Origin: Rhodobacteraceae bacterium EhC02
GTDB taxonomy: Bacteria; Pseudomonadota; Alphaproteobacteria; Rhodobacterales; Rhodobacteraceae
Direction: 5' to 3'
Assembly: GCA_001650895.1 (NCBI GenBank)
Contig: LXYH01000021.1
Location: 1-64,000 of the forward strand
DNA: 64,000 nt
The notes under the pieces are model-generated. The model saw nothing but the letters and a program-made list of their open reading frames with translations, searched no databases and had not been told where the DNA came from. Of this stretch, positions 1 through 9,593 are shown in pieces. Within the stretch, counting starts at the first letter, position 1. Each line of letters opens with the position of its first letter. The position numbers and the translations under genes are program-made.

Positions 1-298
1 CGCCCCGGCTGCCCCCGCCGCCGCCGCGCCCGCCGCTGCCGCGACGCAGGATCCCGCCACGCTGCCGGGTGCCGTGACCTCACCAATGGTCGGCACTGTC
101 TACATGCAGGCAGAGCCCGGCTCGCCCGCCTTCGTCGCCGTCGGCGCGCAGGTCAAGGAGGGGGACACCCTTCTGATCATCGAGGCGATGAAGACCATGA
201 ACCACATTCCGGCGCCGAAATCGGGCACGGTCAAGCGCATCCTGGTCGAAGACGGTGCCGCCGTGGAATATGGCGCGCCCCTGATGATCATCGAATAA
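1..298 (+). CDS. accB: Biotin carboxyl carrier protein of acetyl-CoA carboxylase (3' part)
   Basis: The reading frame is open from the left edge, so the N-terminus lies outside the window. What remains is an Ala/Pro-rich flexible linker followed by a complete biotinyl/lipoyl domain of about 75 residues. The biotinylation motif EAMKTMN is present, and its lysine codon lies at 191-193. The protein carries biotin between the carboxylase and carboxyltransferase steps that make malonyl-CoA for fatty-acid synthesis. The stop codon sits 10 bases before the accC start, and the accC ribosome site overlaps it, so the two genes form the usual accBC operon. Confidence 0.95.
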   Translation, partial: APAAPAAAAPAAAATQDPATLPGAVTSPMVGTVYMQAEPGSPAFVAVGAQVKEGDTLLIIEAMKTMNHIPAPKSGTVKRILVEDGAAVEYGAPLMIIE

Positions 299-308
299 GG
301 CCTTGGCA

Positions 309-1658
309 ATGTTCGACAAGATCCTGATTGCGAACCGTGGCGAGATTGCCTTGCGCGTGATCCGTGCCGCCCGTGAAATGGGCATCAAATCGGTGGCCGT
401 GCATTCGACCGCCGATGCCGACGCGATGCATGTGCGCATGGCCGACGAGGCCGTCTGCATCGGCCCGCCCCCCTCCACGGACAGCTACCTGTCAATCCCC
501 GCCATCATCTCGGCCTGCGAGATCACGGGCGCACAGGCGATCCATCCCGGCTACGGCTTTCTGTCGGAGAATGCGAATTTCGTGCAGATCGTCGAGGATC
601 ACGGCATCACCTTCATCGGCCCCACCGCCGAGCATATCCGCATCATGGGCGACAAGATCACCGCCAAGGACACGATGAAGGCACTCGGCGTGCCTTGCGT
701 GCCCGGGTCCGATGGCGGGGTGCCGACGCTTGCGGATGCCAAGCGCATCGGTGCCGAAATCGGCTATCCGGTGATCGTCAAGGCCACCGCCGGCGGTGGC
801 GGGCGCGGCATGAAAGTGGCCCTGACCGAGGCCGATATGGAAAGCGCCTTCATGACCGCCCGGTCGGAATCCAAGGCCGCCTTCGGCAATGACGAGGTCT
901 ATATCGAGAAATACCTGACCACGCCGCGCCATATCGAGATCCAGGTATTCGGTGACGGCAAGGGCCGCGCCGTGCATCTGGGCGAACGCGACTGCTCTCT
1001 CCAGCGGCGCCACCAGAAAGTGTTCGAAGAAGCGCCCGGCCCGGTGATCACGCCCGAGGAACGCGCCCGCATCGGCAAGGTCTGCGCGGATGCCGTGGCC
1101 GCCATCAACTATATCGGCGCGGGCACGATCGAATTTCTCTACGAGAAGGGCGAGTTCTATTTCATCGAGATGAACACACGTCTGCAGGTGGAACACCCCG
1201 TGACCGAGGCGATCTTCGGCGTGGACCTGGTGCGCGAACAGATCCGCGTCGCCGAAGGCCTGCCGATGTCCTTCACGCAAGAGGATCTGGCGATCAACGG
1301 GCATGCCATCGAAGTGCGGATCAACGCCGAGAAACTGCCGAATTTCGCGCCCTGCCCCGGACGGATCACCCAGTATCACGCCCCCGGCGGTCTGGGTGTG
1401 CGGATCGATTCCGCGCTCTATGACGGCTACCGGATTCCGCCCTATTACGACAGCCTCATCGGCAAGCTGATCGTGCATGGGCGCGACCGCCCCGAGGCTC
1501 TGGCGCGCCTCGCCCGCGCCCTGGGAGAGCTGATCGTGGACGGTGTGGATACGACCATTCCGCTCTTTCACGCGCTCTTGCAGGAAGAGGATGTGCAGAC
1601 CGGCAATTACAACATCCACTGGCTGGAACATTGGCTCAAGACGCATCTTCCCGCCTGA
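309..1658 (+). CDS. accC: Biotin carboxylase subunit of acetyl-CoA carboxylase
   Basis: This 449-residue ATP-grasp enzyme carboxylates the biotin on AccB using bicarbonate and ATP. It begins with the family-typical [17 protein letters not shown]. It has the glycine-rich ATP loop [12 protein letters not shown] near residue 160 and the active-site block [14 protein letters not shown] near residue 288. Length matches the family. An in-frame TTG lies 6 bases upstream at 303, but the ATG at 309 fits both family N-termini and the AGG at 298-300 that overlaps the accB stop. It is cotranscribed with accB, and aat follows 34 bases later on the same strand. Confidence 0.97.
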   Translation: MFDKILIANRGEIALRVIRAAREMGIKSVAVHSTADADAMHVRMADEAVCIGPPPSTDSYLSIPAIISACEITGAQAIHPGYGFLSENANFVQIVEDHGITFIGPTAEHIRIMGDKITAKDTMKALGVPCVPGSDGGVPTLADAKRIGAEIGYPVIVKATAGGGGRGMKVALTEADMESAFMTARSESKAAFGNDEVYIEKYLTTPRHIEIQVFGDGKGRAVHLGERDCSLQRRHQKVFEEAPGPVITPEERARIGKVCADAVAAINYIGAGTIEFLYEKGEFYFIEMNTRLQVEHPVTEAIFGVDLVREQIRVAEGLPMSFTQEDLAINGHAIEVRINAEKLPNFAPCPGRITQYHAPGGLGVRIDSALYDGYRIPPYYDSLIGKLIVHGRDRPEALARLARALGELIVDGVDTTIPLFHALLQEEDVQTGNYNIHWLEHWLKTHLPA

Positions 1659-1692
1659 GGGTGATCCCTTGTGACATGCGCCGGGCCCGTGC

Positions 1693-2337
1693 ATGACGGA
1701 CCCGGTGATCACGCCCGAACTGCTGCTGAATGCCTATGCGGCGGGCATCTTTCCCATGTCCGAGACACGCGACGACCCGGATGTGTTCTGGGTCGATCCA
1801 CGCCGGCGCGGGATCTTTCCGCTGGACCGGTTTCACGTCTCGCGCAGCCTGGCGCGGCGCATGCGGCGCTGGCCGCATCGCGTGACGGTCGATCGGGCCT
1901 TTGCCGATGTGGTCGATGCTTGCGCCGATCGGGACGAAACCTGGATCAACGCCGAAATCCGCCGCCTCTACCTTGACCTGCACGCCATGGGCCATGCCCA
2001 TTCCCTCGAGGTCTGGGAAGGCGACGCGCTTGTCGGCGGGGTCTACGGCGTGACGCTGGGGGCCGCGTTCTTCGGGGAAAGCATGTTCTCGCGCCGCACG
2101 GACGCGTCAAAGATCGCGCTGGCCTACCTGGTGGATCGCTTGCGCCAAGGCGGCTTCAGGCTGTTCGACGCGCAATTCCTGACAGCGCATCTGGCGTCAT
2201 TGGGCGCGGTCGAAGTGACGCGCGCCGAATATCATCGCCAGTTGGAAAAGGCCCTTGAGGAACAAGGTGATTTCGCAGGGCCTGCCCTGCCCGAAACACC
2301 TCAGGACGTGGTGCAGCGGATCACCCAGACGTCATAG
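1693..2337 (+). CDS. aat: Leucyl/phenylalanyl-tRNA--protein transferase
   Basis: Aat transfers Leu or Phe from tRNA to N-terminal Arg/Lys of proteins, making them N-degron substrates that ClpS hands to ClpAP. The 214-residue protein shows the family signature ITPELLLNAYAAGIFPM at the start, then FWVDPRRRGIFPLDRFHVSRSL. The central block GGVYGVTLGAAFFGESMFSRRTDASK is followed by FDAQFLTAHLASLGA. It lies 34 bases after accC in the same direction. Its last 37 bases overlap the convergent DUF2155 gene. Confidence 0.95.
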   Translation: MTDPVITPELLLNAYAAGIFPMSETRDDPDVFWVDPRRRGIFPLDRFHVSRSLARRMRRWPHRVTVDRAFADVVDACADRDETWINAEIRRLYLDLHAMGHAHSLEVWEGDALVGGVYGVTLGAAFFGESMFSRRTDASKIALAYLVDRLRQGGFRLFDAQFLTAHLASLGAVEVTRAEYHRQLEKALEEQGDFAGPALPETPQDVVQRITQTS

Positions 2338-2675
2338 CGCGGATGATCCAGCGCGTTCAGCGCCGGGGCCGAGGCGAACATCCATCCCCGGAACAGCGGA
2401 TCGGCCTGCCCGTCCTGACGCAGTGTGACAAAGGCGATGCCGTCGCCTGCCGGGTTGCCCGCGGGATAGCGGCATTCCCCCAGTTCCACCTGGATCCGCC
2501 AGACGGCGCCGCCCCCGCCATTGGGCAGGGTGATGTCCTGCACCTCGCCGTTGATCTTGTCCAGAACACGCAGCACGGCCCCTGTACCGGTCGCTGTCTG
2601 GTTGTCCTGCGCCGTGGCGTGACCGGCGGCGGCCAGCGCCATTCCGGCGGCCAGGACCACGAACCGCACGGTCAC
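2301..2675 (-). CDS. DUF2155 domain-containing periplasmic protein
   Basis: The 124-residue protein has a clear signal peptide (about 22 residues, ending near HATAQ) and then the DUF2155 core. The core includes VLDKINGEVQDITLPNGG, a tyrosine- and cysteine-containing ECRYP segment and PLFRGWMFASAPALNALDHPRYDVWVIRC. Two cysteines could form a disulfide. The function of the family is unknown. It follows the mlaD-like gene with a 4-base ATGA overlap, so translation is probably coupled. Its 3' end runs 37 bases into aat on the opposite strand. Confidence 0.9.
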   Translation of the reverse strand: MTVRFVVLAAGMALAAAGHATAQDNQTATGTGAVLRVLDKINGEVQDITLPNGGGGAVWRIQVELGECRYPAGNPAGDGIAFVTLRQDGQADPLFRGWMFASAPALNALDHPRYDVWVIRCTTS

Positions 2676-3118
2676 TGCCCCTCGCCCGAAACGAATTTCA
2701 TCAGCAGCGACACAAGGCTGACGGCGCCCTGGGTATCGATGATCTCGTCACCGGGGTTCAGGTTGAACGGCGATCCGCCCGGCACCAGCTCCACGAAATT
2801 TCCGCCCAGCAAGCCTTCGGACGAAATGATGATGGCACTGTCATCCGGCAGGACGATCCCGTCCAGAACGGTGATCGTGGTATCGGCACGGAATGTCTGA
2901 GGGTTCAGGTCGACGGCCGTCACGCTGCCGACCTTGACACCGGCAAGGCGTACATCCGTTCCGACGCCTACCCCCTCAAGCGAGCGGAAAGAGGCAGTCA
3001 GCGGATACCCCGCGCTTGGTGCGGACAGGCCCGTGACCTGCCCCGCGTAGATCAGAAAACCGGCCGCAACGGCAAGAACCGCGGCGCCAACGGCCACTTC
3101 GGTCTTTGTCTCGGACAT
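2672..3118 (-). CDS. mlaD: MlaD-type (MCE domain) lipid-transport protein
   Basis: This 148-residue protein has one N-terminal membrane segment (about residues 9-26) and then an MCE domain. The domain contains LTASFRSLEGVGVGTDVRLAGVKVGSV and a C-terminal EGLLGGNFVELVPGG stretch. MCE proteins of this size are the periplasmic hexameric part of the Mla phospholipid transporter, which keeps the outer membrane asymmetric. The ATPase and permease partners (MlaFE) are not in the window. The stop overlaps the start of the DUF2155 gene by 4 bases, and the NDUFA12 gene lies 21 bases upstream. The three probably form one transcript. Confidence 0.88.
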   Translation of the reverse strand: MSETKTEVAVGAAVLAVAAGFLIYAGQVTGLSAPSAGYPLTASFRSLEGVGVGTDVRLAGVKVGSVTAVDLNPQTFRADTTITVLDGIVLPDDSAIIISSEGLLGGNFVELVPGGSPFNLNPGDEIIDTQGAVSLVSLLMKFVSGEGQ

Positions 3119-3139
3119 GTGTCGCTCCTCAGCCGCGCA

Positions 3140-3523
3140 TCATTCCGGGGTCCAGGCTTCGTAATCCTTGCGCGGTGCAGGTTCCGCGCGACGGATCGAG
3201 CCTGCAGGCGCATAGGCCAGCGGGGTGCCCGACAGATTTTCCTGGTGCGGTTTTTCCCAGGGCTTGTGCGCCAGCGGGCTTTCGGTCGGGGCCTGCTTGT
3301 AGGTGTGATGCAGCCAGCCGTGCCAGTCGGGGCTGATCCGGCTTGCCTCGACTTCGCCATTGAAGATCACCCAGCGCCGCTTGCCGTCGCGCGTCGTATA
3401 AAAGGCGTTGCCCTGCGCATCCTCGCCAACCTTGACGCCTTTGCGCCATGTATGGATCTGCGTGTTCAGGGTCTGGCCGTTCCACCAGGTCACCGCGCGC
3501 AAGAGCGTGTTCAGAATGCCCAT
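3140..3523 (-). CDS. NDUFA12-family accessory subunit of NADH:ubiquinone oxidoreductase
   Basis: The 127-residue protein matches the B17.2/NDUFA12 family, an accessory subunit of respiratory complex I found in alphaproteobacteria and mitochondria. Diagnostic blocks are [29 protein letters not shown] and [31 protein letters not shown]. The C-terminal tail is Pro-rich, with [21 protein letters not shown]. It has no signal peptide and no membrane segment, which fits a peripheral subunit. It is the first gene of a minus-strand group with mlaD and the DUF2155 gene. Confidence 0.93.
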   Translation of the reverse strand: MGILNTLLRAVTWWNGQTLNTQIHTWRKGVKVGEDAQGNAFYTTRDGKRRWVIFNGEVEASRISPDWHGWLHHTYKQAPTESPLAHKPWEKPHQENLSGTPLAYAPAGSIRRAEPAPRKDYEAWTPE

Positions 3524-3597
3524 CGAAGCCTCCGCTATTCGTCGTTTCTGCTATGCCTCATGCGCGCGCCAAGGTCCAGTCACAAGCGCGCCGGATG

Positions 3598-3628
3598 ACA
3601 AAGGGCCGCGCCTTTCGGCACGGCCCCT
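3598..3628 (-). terminator. Probable rho-independent terminator after clpX
   Basis: On the minus strand an inverted repeat with ten-base arms, GGGCCGTGCC and GGCGCGGCCC, closes a GAAA tetraloop and is followed by TTTG. It lies about 75 bases past the clpX stop and before the NDUFA12 gene. The U-tract is short, so efficiency is uncertain. Confidence 0.6.
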
Positions 3629-3701
3629 GTTTCTTCTTGCCTCAAATATCCAACCCGCCCTCTCCGCCGCCACACCGGGCTGCGATACCGGGCAGACCGG
3701 A

Positions 3702-4967
<1,266 letters not shown>

Positions 4968-5109
4968 ATTGTCCCTTTCAGGCCTTGTACTGTGGTGCAG
5001 TCAGCCCGAAAAGTCGCGCCTTGCACAGTTGGGACCAAGCTTAGGCCAGCCCCCCGGCCACCACAATGTCAAAATTGTCCCACCCGGCGACGGGCGGGAC
5101 AAGTTCATG

Positions 5110-5742
5110 TTACGCCTTGGTGTCTTCGGCCTTGCCGCGGCTCTCGACGATCTCGTCGATCAGGCCCCATTCCTTGGCATCTTCGGCCGACATGAAATTG
5201 TCACGCTCCAGCGCCGCTTCGACCTTCTTGAGGGTCTGGCCGGTGTGCTTGACATAGATCTCGTTCAGCCGGTTCTTGAGCTTCTGGGTCTCGGCGGCGT
5301 GGATCATGATATCCGTGGCCTGGCCCTGGTAGCCGCCAGAGGGCTGGTGCACCATCACGCGGCTGTTGGGCAGCGAGAAACGCATCCCCTTCTCGCCCGC
5401 GGTCAGCAGAAGCGAGCCCATCGATGCCGCCTGGCCGATCACCAGGGTCGAGACCTTGGGCTTGATGTATTGCATCGTGTCATAGATCGACAGGCCCGAG
5501 GTGACCACGCCACCGGGGCTGTTGATGTACATGCTGATCTCTTTCGAGGGGTTTTCGGCCTCGAGATGCAGCAGCTGCGCCACGATCAGGCTGGACATGC
5601 CGTCATGCACCGGGCCCGAAAGGAAGATGATCCGTTCCTTCAGCAGGCGCGAAAAGATGTCATAGGCGCGTTCGCCGCGGCTGGTCTGTTCGACCACCAT
5701 GGGCACGAGGGTATTCATGTAAACGTCAATAGGGTCTTTCAT
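5110..5742 (-). CDS. clpP: ATP-dependent Clp protease proteolytic subunit ClpP
   Basis: This 210-residue serine protease assembles as a double heptamer with ClpX or ClpA. The catalytic Ser is in [15 protein letters not shown] (about residue 108), His in [12 protein letters not shown] (about 133), and Asp in the [18 protein letters not shown] region. The loop [18 protein letters not shown], which forms the oxyanion region, is intact. It is upstream of clpX on the same strand, separated by 142 bases that could hold a second promoter. Confidence 0.98.
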   Translation of the reverse strand: MKDPIDVYMNTLVPMVVEQTSRGERAYDIFSRLLKERIIFLSGPVHDGMSSLIVAQLLHLEAENPSKEISMYINSPGGVVTSGLSIYDTMQYIKPKVSTLVIGQAASMGSLLLTAGEKGMRFSLPNSRVMVHQPSGGYQGQATDIMIHAAETQKLKNRLNEIYVKHTGQTLKKVEAALERDNFMSAEDAKEWGLIDEIVESRGKAEDTKA

Positions 5743-5937
5743 AATCCGCCTGCCTGCTGCTGCTGTTGTTCATCCATAGTCCCGAGGTGTTACCGGAGTC
5801 TTAGTCTTGCGCCCATCGGGCTGCAAGGGGCGCGGGGGATTTATCGCCCCGCAACACCCTGAACACGCCCTCAATCCGGGCGTTGAAGCCTGCGTCCGGG
5901 GCGCTAGATCGGCGGCTGAAGACCCCGGACAGGCACC

Positions 5938-7182
5938 ATGGGACCACGCATCATGACGCAGAGCATCGCCACCGATTTTCCCGCCACGCGCACCGCCGCG
6001 CTGGAACGTCTGTCGCGTTTCGTGCCGCATGCGGGCGCCGATTACGCCCGGATGCGCAACCATGATTTCGGCGCGGGCGGGCATCGGCATGTCTCGACCC
6101 TGTCGCCCTATCTGCGGCATCGCCTGTTGACCGAGGCCGAGGTGCTGGAGGCCGTGCTGGGCCGCCATTCGCCACAGGCGGCCGAGAAATTCGTGCAGGA
6201 AGTGTACTGGCGCAGCTACTGGAAAGGCTGGCTGGAACAGCGCCCCGCCGTCTGGGAGATGTATCGCAGCGGCCTGACGGCGGCGCTGGACCAGGTGCAG
6301 ACCCAATCGGGGCTGCGTCGTGCCTGGGCCGATGCCTGCGGCGGCCAGACCGGGATCGACGCCTTCGATCACTGGGCGCAGGAATTGCGGCAGACGGGCT
6401 ATCTGCACAACCACGCGCGGATGTGGTTCGCCTCGATCTGGATATTCACCCTGCGTCTGCCCTGGGAACTGGGGGCCGATTTCTTCATGCGCCACCTGCT
6501 GGATGGCGATCCGGCGTCGAATACGCTGGGTTGGCGCTGGGTGGCCGGATTGCAGACGCGCGGCAAGACCTACCTGGCGCGGCCCGACAATATCGAGACA
6601 TATACCGGCGGGCGTTTCCGTCCCAAGGGTCTGGCCAGTGTCGCAGTCCCGCTGGACGGGCCCGAGGCGCCGCGCATCGCGCTGCCTGCCGGCGGTCAGG
6701 TGGAGCCGGATCTGCCCACGGTCCTGCTGCTGCATGATGACGACCTCAGCCCCGGCTATCTGCTTGACCAGGTCCCCGGCCCGCTGGGCGCGAGTTTTCT
6801 GTCCACCGTGACGGACCGCAGCCCCCTGCATGTCGCGCCACATCTGGAAAGCTTCGTGTCGGATGCGATGGTGGACGTCGCCACGCGCTGGAAGGACCGG
6901 TTGGGCGAGCTGTCACCGCCAAGACAGCAGATCGAAGAGCTGGCGCTCTGGGCCCGCGAGACCGGGGCGCGACAGGTCGTGACACCCTATGCGCCGGTCG
7001 GCCCGAATGCCCGCGCGCTGGATGCGCTGGAGCGGCATCTGACCCATGACGGCATACGCCTGGTCCGCCTGCGCCGCGCCCATGACAGCGCCGCCTGGCC
7101 GCATGCAACGCATGGGTTCTTCAAGTTCAAGGACAAGATCCCCGCCCTGCTGGGCGCGCTGAAGGGAATCGGGCCGGTGTGA
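5938..7182 (+). CDS. Photolyase/cryptochrome-like FAD protein with apparent domain swap
   Basis: The 414-residue protein begins directly with a photolyase FAD-binding domain and lacks the usual N-terminal alpha/beta domain. Family motifs seen are VSTLSPYLR near residue 48, FVQEVYWRSYWKGWL near 86, TGYLHNHARMW near 155, and DGDPASNTLGWRWVAG near 185. After about residue 240 a second, Rossmann-like part follows: VLLLHDDDLSPG, then ARETGARQVVTPYAPVG, LERHLTHDGIRLVRL and HGFFKFKDKIPALL. These resemble the pieces of the normal N-terminal antenna domain, suggesting a circular permutation. DNA repair or blue-light sensing is inferred only. An alternative ATG lies at 5953; neither start has a strong ribosome site. 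Confidence 0.8.
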   Translation: MGPRIMTQSIATDFPATRTAALERLSRFVPHAGADYARMRNHDFGAGGHRHVSTLSPYLRHRLLTEAEVLEAVLGRHSPQAAEKFVQEVYWRSYWKGWLEQRPAVWEMYRSGLTAALDQVQTQSGLRRAWADACGGQTGIDAFDHWAQELRQTGYLHNHARMWFASIWIFTLRLPWELGADFFMRHLLDGDPASNTLGWRWVAGLQTRGKTYLARPDNIETYTGGRFRPKGLASVAVPLDGPEAPRIALPAGGQVEPDLPTVLLLHDDDLSPGYLLDQVPGPLGASFLSTVTDRSPLHVAPHLESFVSDAMVDVATRWKDRLGELSPPRQQIEELALWARETGARQVVTPYAPVGPNARALDALERHLTHDGIRLVRLRRAHDSAAWPHATHGFFKFKDKIPALLGALKGIGPV

Positions 7183-7235
7183 CAACCGCGCCATCGCGCG
7201 GGGCCCGCAGGGCGCGGCGCCGGTTCACAACGCGA

Positions 7236-7263
7236 ACCGCCCCACGCTTGCGCGCGGGGCGGT
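7236..7263. terminator. GC-rich hairpin between convergent genes
   Basis: Eight-base arms ACCGCCCC and GGGGCGGT enclose a 12-base loop. It sits between the 3' ends of the photolyase-like gene and soxF and may end both transcripts. Neither strand has a real U-tract, so it is a weak terminator call. Confidence 0.45.
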
Positions 7264-7285
7264 GCTTTATCACGGGCCGATGGGA

Positions 7286-8548
7286 TCAGCCGAACATGTC
7301 GGTAGTGATGCCCGCGTACCAGCCCAGGCTTTCCTCGTAGGTCTGCTTGCGCAGGGCCGCATCCTCGCCGGTCTGGCTGACGAAGCTGGATACGCTTGCG
7401 ATCTTCTCGTCCGTGGGCTCATAGGCCGCGCCGACCTTGACCCCGTCTTCGGGCGCGATCAGCGACCAGCAGGTGTTCGAGTATTTGGCCGGGAACACGG
7501 AACTGCCCATCAGCTCGCCCCGGATCGCCATGGCGGCAACCTTGGCCTGGCTGTTGGCCGAATAGCCCGATTTCGGCATGTCGCCCTGCGCCGTCGCATC
7601 GCCCAGCACGTAGATGTTGCCATCCACGCGGCTTTGCATGGTGTAGCCGGTGACCGGTGCCCAGTTGCCTTCGGTGATGCCGGCCATCTCGCAGATGCGA
7701 CCGGCCTTCTGGCCGGGAATGACGTTGCAGGCATCGACCTTTTCCACCGTGCCGTCGATCACGACTTCCATCGCATCGGGGCGCACCTCGACCTTGTCGC
7801 CGCCGAAATCGGGGCCGATCCGCTCGATCATGCCGGGGTAATGCCTGGCCCAGCCTTCCTCGAACAGGGCCTGCTTGCTGAACTTTTCCTTCGGATCGAC
7901 CAGCAGGATCTTGGCGGTCGGGTTTACCTGGGTCAGCAGATGCGCGACCATGCTGATCCGCTCATAGGGTCCCGGCGGGCAACGATAGGGGTTCGGCGGC
8001 GCGATCATCGCAAAGCGTCCGCCCTGGGGCATCGCCTCGATCTGCGCCTTCAGCAGTTCGGATTGCGAACCGGCCTTGTAGGCATGGGGCATCTTGTTCT
8101 GCGCCGAGACATCCCAGCCGGGAACCGATCCGTCGACAAAATCGATACCGGGGCTGAGGACCAGGCGATCGTAGGGCAGCACCGCGCCGCCCGCCAGCGT
8201 GACGGTCTTGGCGTCACGATCCACGCCCACGGCCCAGTCATGCACCACGTTGATCCCGTATTCCGCCGCCAGCTTGCCGTAGGAATGGCCGATGCTGGCG
8301 ATATCGCGGAAGCCGCCGATATAGAGGTTCGAGAAAAAGCAGGTGTAGTAATGCCGCGTCGGTTCGACCAGGGTGACATCGATCTGCCCCTGGCTGTCCT
8401 TGGCCAGGTAGCGCGCCACCGTGGCCCCGCCTGCCCCGCCGCCCACGACGACCACACGCGGCCGCCCCTGTGACCAGACCATCGGCGCCTGCAATGCGGC
8501 AGCGGCGGCGACGCCGGTGCCGATGAAAGCTCTTCTGTTCAGTTTCAT
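7286..8548 (-). CDS. soxF: Flavocytochrome c sulfide dehydrogenase flavoprotein subunit SoxF
   Basis: This 420-residue FAD protein is homologous to FccB and pairs with the diheme cytochrome SoxE to oxidise sulfide in the periplasm. It starts with a twin-arginine signal (NRRAFIG followed by an alanine-rich stretch). The FAD-binding motif VVVVGGGAGGATVARYL is near residue 32. The redox-active-type cysteines lie in YTCFFSNLYIGG (about residue 71) and SNTCWSLIAP (about 354). The C-terminal flavin-contact region IYVLGDATAQGDMPKSGYSANSQA is present. It is the last gene of the sox run, 30 bases after soxE. Confidence 0.93.
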   Translation of the reverse strand: MKLNRRAFIGTGVAAAAALQAPMVWSQGRPRVVVVGGGAGGATVARYLAKDSQGQIDVTLVEPTRHYYTCFFSNLYIGGFRDIASIGHSYGKLAAEYGINVVHDWAVGVDRDAKTVTLAGGAVLPYDRLVLSPGIDFVDGSVPGWDVSAQNKMPHAYKAGSQSELLKAQIEAMPQGGRFAMIAPPNPYRCPPGPYERISMVAHLLTQVNPTAKILLVDPKEKFSKQALFEEGWARHYPGMIERIGPDFGGDKVEVRPDAMEVVIDGTVEKVDACNVIPGQKAGRICEMAGITEGNWAPVTGYTMQSRVDGNIYVLGDATAQGDMPKSGYSANSQAKVAAMAIRGELMGSSVFPAKYSNTCWSLIAPEDGVKVGAAYEPTDEKIASVSSFVSQTGEDAALRKQTYEESLGWYAGITTDMFG

Positions 8549-8578
8549 GTTCAGTTCCTCCCTAGAACCACCTGCGGA

Positions 8579-9289
8579 TTATTCCAGCTCCGCGAAATAT
8601 GCGGCCAAGGCCGCAATCTCTTCATCAGACAGCCGCCCTGCCATCATCTGCATCACGGGATGCGGGCGGATCTGGCGCTTGTATGCATGCATTGCGATCA
8701 CGAAATCCTCGACCGGCCAGCCGACGACACCCGGAATGCCCTCGTTCGCGCCGCTGCGCTGGTGACAGGTCAGGCATTCGCTGGACAGGTATTCACCGTA
8801 AGCCTTGTCACCCACGATGGCCAAAGTTTCGGGCGGCAGCTCGACCTCGCTGGCGCGGGCGGTGGGCTGGCTTTCCGGGATATTGGCCGGACTTGCGGAA
8901 AACCCGCGCAGATAGGCCAGAAGATCGGCGCGATCGGTTTCATCCTTCATGCCGCGATAGGCCATGCGCGTGTCGCTGACCAGGGCCTTGGGGTTCTCGA
9001 TATAGGCGTTCAGCGTCTCGAAGGTCCAGACAAGGCCATCCGCGCCCATCCGCGTCAGCCCCTTGGAGTAGCGATAATCCTCGCCTGCGCTGGCCGCCTT
9101 GCGACCGAAGATATCGTTGAGCTGCGGGCCGACGCGGTTCTTCGCGCCCGCGCCCACCTGATGGCAGGATGCGCAGTCGCGAAATAGCGTCTCGCCACGC
9201 GCGGCATCACCCAGAAGTTCCGCCTGGGCAGCACCGGTGCCTCCCAGAAGAAACCCTGTCAGAAGAAGGTTCAACATGCTGCGGATCAT
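8579..9289 (-). CDS. soxE: Diheme cytochrome c subunit SoxE of sulfide dehydrogenase
   Basis: The 236-residue exported protein has an N-terminal signal peptide ending near GAAQA and two class-I cytochrome c domains. The haem motifs are CASCH (about residue 38) and CLTCH (about 172). It accepts electrons from SoxF. The first domain resembles c550 (GPQLNDIFGRKA, and a TRMAY methionine ligand region). The second carries PHPVMQMMAGRLSDEEIAALAAYF. I chose the ATG at 9289, which has AGGA ten bases upstream; a GTG at 9295 in frame would add two residues. It is followed by soxF after 30 bases and preceded by an unusually long gap from soxD. Confidence 0.9.
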   Translation of the reverse strand: MIRSMLNLLLTGFLLGGTGAAQAELLGDAARGETLFRDCASCHQVGAGAKNRVGPQLNDIFGRKAASAGEDYRYSKGLTRMGADGLVWTFETLNAYIENPKALVSDTRMAYRGMKDETDRADLLAYLRGFSASPANIPESQPTARASEVELPPETLAIVGDKAYGEYLSSECLTCHQRSGANEGIPGVVGWPVEDFVIAMHAYKRQIRPHPVMQMMAGRLSDEEIAALAAYFAELE

Positions 9290-9593
9290 CGTCACGTCAT
9301 CCTGTTCGTTCGCCCTTCAAACAAGCCTGAAAGGGCCATGAAAAACAACCGGAAACACAGCGGGACACATGTATCCAACGCGAGTAGGACCGGATGACAC
9401 GGATCGGTCGGAAAATCAGGAACGCGTGAGGGAACAGCGGCTTGGAAGTCGAAACGCATGTTCCGACCAGCCTGCCCGAACGCGTGGATCCGTCTCCTCC
9501 AAAACCAGGTCCACGTCTTTGCCTTGCTTTGCACCCCGCCCCTCAACGCGGTGCAGGACAGGCCGGATCACCGGCCTGCCCGCTATCGTGGGA
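9290..9593 (-). other. 304-base gap between soxD and soxE
   Basis: No convincing gene is visible here, although neighbouring sox genes are packed much more tightly. On the minus strand an eight-base perfect stem (CAGGCCGG, loop of four, CCGGCCTG at 9559-9578) lies just after the soxD stop, without a U-tract. The rest is less GC-rich toward soxE and could hold a separate promoter for soxEF. Confidence 0.5.

Noticed and set aside
9292-9546. 84-codon frame on the minus strand between soxD and soxE
   Set aside because: It overlaps the soxE start, has no ribosome site or family resemblance, and the peptide is of low complexity.
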